A DNA stretch of 64,000 bases, taken from the NCBI GenBank assembly GCA_030015575.1, contig CM057344.1, positions 592,852,410-592,916,409 of the forward strand, written 5' to 3'. Shown piece after piece: positions 34,990 to 46,117 of the stretch. A program made the position numbers and the translations under genes. Each line of letters opens with the position of its first letter. Position 1 is the stretch's first letter. This DNA is from Agapanthus africanus. Its lineage: Eukaryota; Streptophyta; Magnoliopsida; Asparagales; Amaryllidaceae. The notes under the pieces were generated by a model, which saw only the letters and a list, made by a program, of their open reading frames with translations, was not told the DNA's origin and ran no database searches.

Positions 34990-36410
34990 TGTCACGACCC
35001 GAAAGTACGGAGCATGACCGGCACTTAGACTATGAACGTCTCAAGGCGTACGTAAGCTAAGTAAGCCGAACCCAGAAATCCAAACCAAGAGAAGTAGTAG
35101 AGTGTAGGAAGAACCATATCAAAACACCTGTATGCAACATAATATACAACGCCTAAAGACGAGGATCACAACAGAAATGAAACTCAACCAGCAAGAACCC
35201 ATGGAAATATAACACGCGACTCTAAGGTCAAAAGAATAACATCACTGGTCTCTATCTCAAAAATAAATACATGTTTGGTTGATGGAACTTCTAGATACAA
35301 CTGAATATAATATACAACGTATAATGATAGGTATGATACAAATAACCCACCTACTAGCAAGTCACCTGAAAGAAGCTATGCCCGCAAAGCCGTAACAAAA
35401 CCCGTACGGCAACACCTGCAAGAAACTGGGGCACAACGGGGGTGAGTTGCCAACTCGTGAGTAGAAAAAGATCTACGAACAGAAATCGCATGTATGACGG
35501 AATCCTAAGTCATACGATCATAATATATAATCCTCAAATATATAACCAGCAATCTCTAACCATGTCTAGGGTAAATATCTAACCCAAGTGTAAACCCATG
35601 TGTCCATGTCAGTGCGACAGGTAGCAATGAATCATATGAATGATATATGAATGCATGAAACAGAATGCATGTACTGAAGGAAACTGCTTTGATAAATTTG
35701 TGAGATTTCTGTATTTTTTTAAAATAAGGTATCATAATGAAATCAGTATAAAACAGTGCCCAGCATCGGCACAAAACATAAATCTCAATATCTCAATATC
35801 TCTGTATCTCAATCTCTGTACCTCAATATCTCAAATCTCAATGTCTCAATCATAATATCCAGGGTGCCGTCAGTCCAGATCGGCCCCTACCATCCATCTC
35901 ATGACTACGACGGTATCCTCCGGATATCCGACGTGTCGGGTAATATCACCGGTCGTTCGTGCTCCCCTGCCAGGCTCAACGCCATCTCCTACGACCTTCT
36001 TGCCTCGGGGTAAGCACCGGGCCCACCATGTACCCGAAACGGTTCCTCCACTCCTCGAATCGGGTCTCGAAATCCATCAGCAAACTCATGGTGGACGACT
36101 CATACATCATGGGAAAACCGCATTTTTATTAAAAAGAGAAAGCAGTTTATATATATGTTTTGCGGTTTTCCTCCAAATCCAAAAAAATCTCATGGAAACC
36201 CGAATCCAAATCATCAATAACATGTGAAATCATGAATATAAGCACGAGAATCCATGAATGCAGCATACAATGAACAACAGTATGCATGAAGTGACAGGTA
36301 ATAACTACAATGTCAAGCTGGCATGTAAGGCAAGCATACTAATATTATGTCACTACTAGCTAACAAGCTAAATCAAGCAATAGTATTTTCTAAGTGTTCG
36401 TGACATGGCA

Positions 36411-36476
36411 ATTACCGATGAAGATGTGTGTGAGCCGGCAAATAAGTGTACGTGGTACATACGCATCATCGGTAAT
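36411..36476 (-). other. Conserved long stem-loop of GL4
   Basis: Arms ATTACCGATGA (36411-36421) and TCATCGGTAAT (36466-36476), 11 bp perfect. Relative to GL1/GL3 a T-A pair has become C-G, with both sides changed. Confidence 0.85.
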
Positions 36477-37669
36477 GGTGCTGGTGTCCTAACAGCAGGA
36501 TATCAATAATGAAATATGAATCACAACAGTATGCGATGCAGAGCAATAATAATAATATGTGGAGCTGAAATACTGAACACCATGATCGCTAAACTGCATC
36601 TAATGTCATAAGAGTCATAAAACTACACCACTATAAGGCTGAGCTAAAACTATCAGTAGGTAAAGGAAACCGCCTAACCTCTGAGTCGATACATATATAT
36701 ACACATATATATATAGTCGGTGATCCCGCCTCGATAATATCACATCCGATAACATATCTCTATAATCAGTTATTCCCAAATCAAGAGTGCGGATCAAACA
36801 TCAATTTATAGCTCGTACATAAGTCCGTCGTACGGCATCCCCAAATCTGGGTACGGGTCAATATCACATTCGTCATATCATTCATCTAGTATTCTCTTTA
36901 TCAAGATCATTATCAGGGGTACTGACCTAAGTCTAGTACAATGCTAACATCATCACTATAATCAAGATCTGACTACTGATCGACAGTCTAGTATAAATCG
37001 GTATTATCATCAAATGTCATCAATGTAATCATAATCCGGCTTCCGATTGACAGCCTCTAGCAAAAACGATATCATCAGCATATATCATCTCAAGAAGTAA
37101 ACAACGCCCAAGGCGGCCTATCATAAATATCTTGTCACTATCATATCATATCATATCATATCTCGTGTCATAATCACATGTCGATCATTATATATATAGG
37201 TCACAATTCCTATGGCATCATTATTCCCCAAAATCCTCTAAAGCATCAAGACGTATCTTAATTATGCATTTTATCATATCACCGATATCATATCCTCAGA
37301 TCAAACTCATCGACTCATCTCAATCCCATGTATCATCCTCAAATTCGTATGTGAACACGTGGTCCCATACCCGTGTGTACACATATCTATAGAATCCCAT
37401 CTATGCACATATGAAGTAAGGATGTATGCAAGTATGTATGTGTGTACATGTATGTGTGTATATGTATGTGTAGTGTACCCACTACCTAGGGTTTCGCGAC
37501 ACTAAATCATCGAAGTCCATCAATTATCCATCCTAAACATCAGATAATTAATCCCAAACAACATATAATGATTATAGGTGTGTATAAGCATTCGTATACA
37601 TCATCTCGGACTGCGGGGGTGCTATACGCCATCCACCCGACTTCTCCCCGTAGATATAAATCTACTCAC

Positions 37670-37736
37670 CTAGTTATGTGTGCCGGTGCCGATGTCGCCG
37701 TTTGCATCTCCAACGCCTCGACGCCACGTGGGGTAC
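37670..37736 (-). other. Exon-like module 2 of GL4
   Basis: On the minus strand: TATCTTTGTAG, then 67 bp, then GTGAGTAGATTTATATC. Confidence 0.45.
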
Positions 37737-38499
37737 CTACAAAGATATCACATGCTAAAACACATGAAAATCACATCGGAAACCAAAATGGTACACGCTA
37801 CACCCATAGATAAAAACCTGTGGCCCCGTGTGAAAACACAGCCAATGCTCACTGCTGTTGACGTCCAAACGCCACCCGACGGAAACGAATCATCGAATAC
37901 CAAAAACCCATGTTAAACAAGTCGTAAATCATACGCCAACTCAGGAAAATCAACCCAGATTCTATCCAAACTGGAATCAGTCAAAACTAGACATACAGGG
38001 GGTCAAATTTACATGAAATAGGGCCGTGCACGCAAAACGAGGCGATTTCACCCAGGTCTGGCCGCAAATTGCGGCCAGAAGGAATTAAATGGCGGCCCAA
38101 AAATGGTGGTTGGGGCTAGGGTTTTGTGGGATGGTTCCAGGGTGCCTGCACAGCCTACTGCCAAGTCAATTTTACTCTAGGAGGTCCCGGGTGAAAGCAG
38201 GTCTCAGAAAGGTCTCAAAATCGACAAAAACGCTAATTTACACCAAGTATAACAAATCTGGTATTCTAACTAGAAATCTGGGGTTTCTTGGTTAAACTGG
38301 CCTCACACACATCTAATAAGACTATACTAACATGCAAAACCATCTCTTGGCCAAATCTCACTCAAAATCCCTAAACTAGCACTAGATTATAGATAAAACA
38401 GTAATTTCGGCTAATTATCCAAATCTTAACAAGATAGGAGTTGGGTTGCAAGATTATACCTCACGAAAATCCTAGAACGAAGGAGGAGGGAAGGTGGAG

Positions 38500-39190
38500 G
38501 AGTGGGTTGGTGCTGCTGAAGTGCTACAGCTACAGTTTGTGGCTGGGTTATCTCTGGTGGCTGAGGGTGCTGCTGCTCAGGCTGCTGCTGCTGCTGTTTT
38601 TGTGTGCTGATGCAGTGCTGGGCTGATGTGGATGTAGTGGTATTGGTGTGTTTATGGTGTTGGGTTGCTGTTGCTGTTGGTTTCAACTGCTACTGCTTGC
38701 AAATTTCCTTTGCTTATCCCTTTGACTGTGTGCAGCAGCTACTGCTGTTGTTGGTTCAGGTTGGGGTATTGGTTTGTGGTGATAAGCCATGGTGTTAAAG
38801 GCTGGTATGTGTTGTGTGGGTTGGAGTATTGGTGTGGTTTTGAAAGGATGGTTGCTGCTGTGGCTGTTTTTCACAGCAGTTGCTGATGTAGCTGCTGAGG
38901 GTGGCTGATATAGCTGCTGATGTGAGGGATTTGGGGCTGATGGAGGCTGAAGTGTTGATATGGGGGCTGATGTGAGTGTATAGGTATTGGGCTAAGGGGT
39001 TTAGGAGCTGGTGTAGGGTAGCTAGTGGGGTGTTGATGGCTGATGGTATTGTTTCAGCTGAATTTAGGGGCTGTTTTGTGGCTGATATGCTGGCAGAAAA
39101 TGGGGCTGAATTTGTGTATTAGCAGCTGATGTTTTCTTCAGCTGTTGCTGAAGTTGTTGTTTTGGTTGATGTTGGATATTGGCTGATGTG
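38500..39190. repeat. CTG/CAG-rich low-complexity tract in GL4
   Basis: Many GCTGCTG, GGCTGATG and TTGCTG runs on the + strand. On the minus strand this gives a Gln/Pro/Thr-rich ORF (38426-38686), which is probably a by-product. GL1 and GL3 have much shorter CTG/CAG runs near 220-235 and 32378-32392. Confidence 0.8.
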
Positions 39191-39747
39191 TGAGAGGGAG
39201 TAAGAACACAAGGGGTTATGAAATGGGATGGGTCATAGCACACCCTAACCATCTCCCTCTCTCTCTCTCTTGGAACATGTTAGCACCCACAAGCCATCAT
39301 GGTTCACTCTCTCCCTACACAAGTCACCCTAATCCTAACCAATTCTTAACCAAGCTAAACCCTTAGTTAACCCACTTACTTAATCCAAATGGTTTAACCC
39401 ACCATGGTCATCTACACATGGTCCAACCCCAGGCTACCATGACCAAAACAAGAAACAAGTGTAACAAGCATAGAAATGTTATGTGCACATCTTTGCACAA
39501 AAAGCCAAAAATCCACTTCGCGATTTTTAATCGCGATTAATACCAAAATAACAATATAATCCAACATAAAAACTGCAAGATGACATATTTCCACAAAATA
39601 AGCTATTTTAGAATTTCCATAAGTTTTTCCCAAAATTTTCCTTATTTATCGGTATTTAATTATACCGACTATTAAAATATTCATTAAAAATTAATATTAA
39701 ATTATGAAAATTCCCAAAAATAATATTTTATTTTTTGAAATGTTACA

Positions 39748-40705
39748 AAAGGCTTTCACACGGTCATTATGTCGAGTTAGGGTTTCATTCTTCTAGAGGG
39801 TCCATAGACTCGCTTGCATGTCTTTCTGAATACTTTAAACTTGGAAAATGGGCTCTTGATATTCGATCGTCTCTATCGACTCTCAACGAATCCGCGTGAA
39901 GTCATCTCTAGCTGGAATCAATTTATCTGATGACCTCGCATCGGGGTAAGCGAACGAACCACATGTCCTAGTCATTCACCCTCGGGTGACTAGCGACTTA
40001 CCATCATATCTCCGAATATACTCATGCCGCAGTAGCTCCAATCGTCTGGGCGATATCTCGTCATTTGCAGCAACAACTGGCTCATTCGTGTGTACGCTGA
40101 ACAGCGCCTCAATCATCCTGAGTAAGCGATATATCAATAGTCATCATATTCTGGCTGGCCTCTAGCAGTAGCCTGATCCTCTGGTACTGATCAGCACATC
40201 CGAGAAATCTCGTAACGACGATCTGTCAAACGCTCATGGCGCGAAAACATAATAAGACGACGCCTCTATATGTAATCGTACATCTCTGGAATCTCGCCCT
40301 GGTCAGTCCTCGTCCGTGACGAGCTCAAACTGACGCAACTCTAACCGTAGCTCTCTCTGCCCGTGTAGCCGTGGCAGCAAAATCATAACCAAAATCGATG
40401 AGGATAGATCATAGGAATGAATATAATACTATGCAAGGAAATGTACATCCTAAGGTTTCTTAAGCGGAGTGGCGTGTCGTAAGTATGCCGCGGAACATAC
40501 GTACGGTACGTCACTCTACTGAAGTCGCCTACTCCATCAACCAAGGGTCATCCTACGCGACGAAAGTTCGGGTCTAATACCCCCTCGACTAAGTCTAAGT
40601 TCCATAAGATCAAGCCTAAGTTCCGTATATATATAAAGGCCCTAGGCTCCACATAGTCAAACTAAGACTCGAACCAAGCTTAACGTAGCGCTCTGATACC
40701 AACTT
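39748..40705 (-). mobile_element. Interior of the complete GL element, 5'-proximal part
   Basis: Lies between GL4 and the PBS. In a functional Ty3/gypsy element gag would start here. All frames are broken by stops and no gag domain is recognisable. No other structure was seen. Confidence 0.75.
40688..40701 (-). other. Primer-binding site of the complete GL element
   Basis: On the minus strand TGGTATCAGAGCGC, four bases downstream of the LTR end GTGACA; initiator tRNA-Met type. It shows that GL5 is the 5' LTR. Confidence 0.93.
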
Positions 40706-42539
40706 TGTCACGACCCGAAAGAGCACGTGACTGGCCCTTGAATCATATGAAGTCTATAGGACTCCATCTAATCCAAGTAAACCAAAAGCCTAGAAATCTA
40801 AAACCATTTTAAATAATAAATGAAGGAAAAGTAGTTTTTAGAAGTCAAGAAAGCATGTTTTAAAAGCAAGGTTTTTAAATAAGTAAGTCGAATGTGTATT
40901 TTAAAAATGTATAGCCTTTTCTGAAAATTTCGGCAGAGTTTCCTTTGTAAATACTGGCCCCGAACGGGGTACAACAAGAATAATATATATGCAATGATAA
41001 AAGGCATCCCCAAGCGGGAGCTAGCTCTTCGTCAATCGACGGTCATAACCACTCAAGCAATATAATATACAACGCCCAAGGGCGAGGATCAAAACTCAAA
41101 AGGAAACTCAAAATCAACAAGAAAACCTATAATACTACAACGCGCGACTCTAAGGTCGAAATAATACATCACTAGTGTCTAAGTCTGAAACAATATACAA
41201 GTTTTTGGTTGATGGAATTTATAGATACAATGAATAATACATATACAATGGTGGTTCTGATGTAAAAGAACCCACCTACCAAAGCAAATCACCCGCAAAG
41301 GAAGCAGTGTGCCAGAAATGCCGCCATGGAACCTATACGGCAAAACCTGCAAGAACTGTGGCACAACGGGGATGAGTTGCCAACTCGTGAGTAGAAAACA
41401 TCTACAAGAAGAAATCGAATGCATGACATAATCCTAGGTCAATAAAATCAGATATAATATATCCTCAAATGAATAAGTCTGAAGCATGATAAGGTGGCAA
41501 TGTAACATCTATACAGGAGTGTAGTGCTAAATGCTCGTGCCAGTGCCTCAGGTAATAACATGTCATAAATATGAGGTATGATCAATATAATCAATGTCAA
41601 CTATATCAGGAAGTCTAGTAGTATGTGGATATCATCCAACTATGTAATTAATGTCTGAATGTATGTGGATTCCGTCCACGTGTCACCCTATGACAATCAC
41701 CATCATTCATGTAAATATCATAAGCATATGCAAGGAAGTATGAGGATATATATCAACACGTGTCACTCGCGACATATCAAAATCATGGAACCTGAGTGCC
41801 AAGTATCGATACTCGAAAACATCAAGAAACCTGTGTCTAGCATCGGCACGTAAATCCTCATATATCGGGATCCGTTTGCAGTATCGGCCCTCGGCCCCGG
41901 CAGCACGGGTCGGCCGATATCCATCTCTCAACTCCGGTCGGTATCCTCCGGATATCCGCCGAGCTCAAGTACAATCACCGGTAGGTAGCGGTCCCTCTGC
42001 CAGGCTCACCGTCTAGTTACACAGCAGATCCGTTCTCGTCCCGGGGTACCATACCGGGCCAACCATGTACCCGCAATCGGCCTCATCCGCCTCCTCGAAT
42101 CGGGTTTCACATGTCGCTCTCAGCACCGAGAAAACACATGGTGGACGCACTGAAATATCATATCAAGGGTAACCGGGTTTTTAAAACAATTATATATTCT
42201 CTTTTGAAATATCCACGGTTCCCAAATCCAGAAATATCATGGAAACAACATATCTCAATGCGTATAATAAAAAACATGACGTATGCGACATGTAAAAGAA
42301 ATGCAAGCATATCTGTCTATCATGCAACCTGGAATAGTAATATGCACATGTTGAGAGAAACCGCTCTTTTAAAATAAATCAGTTTTAAAGAGTATCTTGC
42401 AGTTCCCAAATCTCCAAATCCAACGGGAGTCATCTATGTATGTGCGAATATGTATGCATATACATTATATAGGTACACAAGTATGCCATGCAAGGGTCAT
42501 ATCCTGAATGCAACAGTACTACAGTGTAGTGACATGGCA

Positions 42540-42604
42540 ATTATCGATGATGAAGTGTGTGAGCCGGCAAGCAGTGTACGTGGAACATACACATCATCGA
42601 TAAT
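42540..42604 (-). other. Conserved long stem-loop of GL5
   Basis: Arms 42540-42552 and 42592-42604, the same 13-bp arms as GL3. Confidence 0.85.
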
Positions 42605-43653
42605 GGTGCTGGTGTCCTAACAGCATGATTGTAATATAGCAATAAACACATTTACACATGCAAAGCGACACGAATAGCATGAATATGGGGAAATCGAATA
42701 ATTAACGCAACAGTAAAGAATCTACATCCATATGTATATGTTATGCAGTTATGCCATTTGAAATAAGATGAATCAGGGTTTTTGGTAAAATAAGGGCTAC
42801 GACGTTTTTAAGAAAGAATGCGTCTTTGAAAATGTCCGTAGAGTCCTTTTTTCCTATCCTTGAAATACTCCTGATTCGTTAGTTTTGAAATAGGTATGAC
42901 TCGGGTCTAGTCTAATGTCTACTAAGTAATCTACATCTAACTATCAAGTCAATCGGGAGGGGTATGGAAACCACCTAAATCTGAGTCGATATATATAAAT
43001 ATAAATATAATAGTCGGTGATTCCGCCTCAATAGTATCGCGTGCGATACAGTATATCATCTGATGTCCTCGAGTCATGAGTGCGGATCTATCATCAATAT
43101 AAAGCTCGTACGGTAAATCGTCATACGGCATCTCAATAGCTGGGTACGGGTCAATATCACATTTATCTCATCAATTATCTGGTATCCTTATCATCATATC
43201 ACATAATCTAGGGTACTGATCTAAGTCTAGTACAAATCGATACCATCTATATAAATATGAATGCGTGTGTGAAACACACGTCCAAAGGCCCACTAAAAAT
43301 CACATGTCGTATCCCAAATACGAATCATATCATATCACCGATCTCATGGCACTATGCCCAATATCATCGACTCATCTCCAATGTCATCCATTATCATCAT
43401 CAACACGGTATAAGTATAATGAATATGCAAGGGTGTGCGTGTGGGTGTAAACCCTATTCTAGGGTTCGCGACTAGGAACTACACTAGTTTACTTCTAACC
43501 CTAATCAATCCATAGTACACCTCACACAAAAACCACGACACGCTATAAACTATCATATATATAATATATACATATATAGTGTACCAACTACGGACTGCGG
43601 GGGTGCTATACGCCATCCACCCGACTTCTCCCCGTAGATATAAATCTACTCAC

Positions 43654-43722
43654 CTTGCTTCTTGTGTGCCGATGCCGATGTCGCCATCTTCATCTTCATT
43701 GCCTCGATATCACGTGGGGTAC
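43654..43722 (-). other. Exon-like module 2 of GL5
   Basis: 69 bp between TATCTTTGTAG and GTGAGTAGATT on the minus strand, identical boundaries to GL3. Confidence 0.5.
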
Positions 43723-44436
43723 CTACAAAGATAACACAATCACAAAAGCATATGAAAATCACATCGAAAAACCAAAACGGTACACGGATTGCCTATGGGT
43801 CAAAACCTATAGTCCACGCGTGCAAAAACGACTAAACAACCCTTGTTGTTGCTGTACAAACATGCAACAACCCAATACAAATCCAACTATCAAGAATTCA
43901 CATTTCAAAACACGGAAAACATAAGGCAGTAACGTTGAAAACATGTCCCAGATTTTGCTTAAAGTGAAAACAAAGTTCTAAAACAACACCAGGGTGATAT
44001 ATAGGGTGTATGTGACCTACTGTAGCAACCTGGACCCATTCCCTCACGAAGTGGCCGAGCCCCTACCTGGAAAATCCGGCCTCCTCGGCCTAAGGGTGCC
44101 TGTTTGGGTTCGTCTAGCTAGGGTGGCCTCCTAGTGGTGTTTCTAGGTCCCTGGTGTTGTTTGCTACACTCAAAAACTCCCCGGGTCACTCCAGATTTCC
44201 CTGCACGCTCCAATTCCTCACAAACCGACATGAAAGTTTTCGTAATTCCGTATTCTGGGTTTTAATCTCAGGTTTAGTCCAATATGATATCACTCACAGG
44301 ATTTTAAGGTCACTACAAGCCTCCATTTCACTTTACAACCCAATTCAACTCCTACCCCTAAGTAGAAATTTCCAAAGTCCTCAAAACCACACCATATCGA
44401 CATGAAACAAGTATAGATGCATAAGAAATCGACATA

Positions 44437-44595
44437 CTACTCTAAGGGTGCAGAAATTACCTCCTTTGGCGACTCAAGAATTTTCTTGAGTTGCTCAAAG
44501 TCCTCCAAATCCATTCCTTTTAGGTTCAATGTGTAGCTAGTGAGCTTGAGAACAAGTTTTGTGAAATCGAAATGGGGTTTCGGGGTTGTATTCAT
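44437..44595 (-). CDS. Small leader ORF of GL5 (52 aa)
   Basis: ATG at 44595, stop at 44437. It starts MNTTPKPHFDF and keeps the QLKK..LESPKE-VISAPLE end seen in GL3. Relative to GL3 there are Ser-to-Pro, Pro-to-Leu, Asp-to-Asn and Glu-to-Lys changes, with the frame still open. No recognised domain. Confidence 0.4.
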   Translation of the reverse strand: MNTTPKPHFDFTKLVLKLTSYTLNLKGMDLEDFEQLKKILESPKEVISAPLE

Positions 44596-45123
44596 GGTGG
44601 ATCTAAGCTTGAAGAGGGAGGAGGAAGAAGAGGGAGCAGGAGCAGCAGCAGCTCAAAGTGAAGAGGGGAGAGAAAATGAGAAGGGAAATGATGATGGATG
44701 GTTCAAAAAGAGGGTTGACTCCGTACCTACCTTTTTCTTTCTCCTAATCATTCTTACCTTTTTCTTTTCTTTTCTTTTCCTTTATCTCTCACAATGGTAA
44801 CCCTAGGCCATCCTCTACCCACAACAAGTAAGAAAATGTGACAAGTGTAGAATAATGATATGTGCATGTTTTGCACCAAAAATGCTAAAAACTCGATTAG
44901 CGATTTTTAATCGCGATTAGCACTAAAATAGCATATAACTAACCATAAAAACAAAAAAATGGCATAATCCCATAAAATACCCTATTTTAGAATTTTCCAT
45001 AATTTTTCCAACATTTTCCCCATTTATCGGTATTTATATACCGAAATATTAAAATATTCATTAAAATAATATTAAATTATAAAAATTCCTAAAAATAATA
45101 TTTTATTTTTTTGAAATGTTACA

Positions 45124-46117
45124 GATATTTAGGAAATATAAATGATGAGACTTCATTAATAAGATTAATGAAAAAGAAAAGAAACTTAAAAGATATTGTA
45201 GAATCACATTTTTCAGAAGGTACCTCTAGTTCTTATTTTGCATAGTGGTATTCCTTGATGAATATCTAGCACCTCATTCGATGAGGAAAGAGCTTAAATC
45301 CTTTCACTGGGAATGACCTTTTTAGCAAAAACTAGCATATGGTACAACCCACTCGGTTTGTTTTGAAAAACTACTCGATTTTTAAAGCGGAGCTTAAACT
45401 ACCCCTTTTCAAATCACTAGGTTCTACAACGATATCAAGTTCATTACGTTAAAGGTTTTCTTCAAAACCAGTAGTAGCCCTCCGTCATTTCAGATAGGTA
45501 CTGTTTAGTATTCGTGCTGCGTTTGTTGACCTTTGCCGAGGCATAGTGTTCGGTAGCTAATTAGTGTTTTTTTGCCGCATATTGATGCGATTGGTTAAGA
45601 CAGTCGTACGGGTTTGTGACTTTTGCCAAGGGTCGTGCGGATGGGTTTAAATCAGTCACGAAATGACGGGTTGAACTTGACTTGTGGTTTATGATTTGTT
45701 AACCTTTGCCAAGGTCAAAAGCTGCATGGAGTAAAAACCATTATCGGGAATTTCAAGTGATGAAATTTTCAATGAGATTGCGTACCTTATATGTGATAGT
45801 TAGATCCCGATACCCACTGCAAGTAAGCGTTACTCTTGAGAGAGTTTTCCACTTTACAATTAGCTAATCCAGTAGGTGTCTAGAAAGGTGTTAACGGGGT
45901 TATGCCTCTGCAGAAACGAGGTTATTTAATTAGTTCCGTGCGAAATCTCGGGGAGTAACAACACCAGCCTGGCTGACCGATTAGCGAACTTATAGGGTGT
46001 AATTAATCCCGGATAATCTTACCTTTTAGGGTTTGAAGGAAGATTTGATAAAAAAGTGGGATCCATCCTGATTAGATAAGATATAACCAATCTAATTTTG
46101 CAAGAGTATACACTAAA
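45124..46117 (+). other. Cop-B 5' leader, second part
   Basis: Starts with the right TSD of the GL element. It holds three TTGACCTTTGCCGAGG-type motifs at 45526-45541, 45615-45631 and 45699-45714, spaced about 87 bp, and ends with TTTTCTTCTCTTTCTTTCCAG, resembling a 3' splice site, at the position matching the pre-gag tract of Cop-A. Confidence 0.65.

Larger units (their letters stand above)
34990..39747 (-). mobile_element. Giant LTR copy GL4: solo LTR nested in the GL interior
   Basis: 4758 bp with TSD AAAGG at 34985-34989 and 39748-39752. No PBS or PPT adjoins it, so it is a solo LTR left by recombination between two LTRs. It is clearly diverged from GL3 and GL5, so it belongs to a different subfamily. 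Landmarks: short hairpin 35756-35772 (GTGCC/GGCAC), stem-loop 36411-36476, exon-like module 37670-37736. Its sense 5' portion is rich in CAG/CTG triplets (38500-39190). Confidence 0.94.
28456..45123 (-). mobile_element. Complete GL element, 16.7 kb, LARD-like and non-autonomous
   Basis: 3' LTR GL3 (28456-32853), interior (32854-40705), 5' LTR GL5 (40706-45123), TSD GATAT on both sides (28451-28455, 45124-45128). The PBS is at 40688-40701 and the PPT at 32854-32870. Removing the nested solo LTR GL4 leaves a 3.1-kb interior in which no gag, protease, RT, RNase H or integrase was found. Size, long LTRs and an empty interior fit a large retrotransposon derivative. LTR size and ends suggest Ty3/gypsy ancestry, but that is inference. 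GL3 and GL5 are nearly identical, so insertion is recent. Confidence 0.93.
40706..45123 (-). mobile_element. Giant LTR copy GL5: 5' LTR of the complete GL element
   Basis: 4418 bp, near-identical to GL3. Flanked on the right by TSD GATAT (45124-45128) and on the left by the PBS. Landmarks: hairpins 41794-41849, stem-loop 42540-42604 (13 bp perfect), exon-like module 43654-43722, leader ORF 44437-44595. Confidence 0.95.

Noticed and set aside
38426-38686. Gln-rich ORF in GL4
   Set aside because: Product of an expanded CAG tract; not open or not present in other copies.
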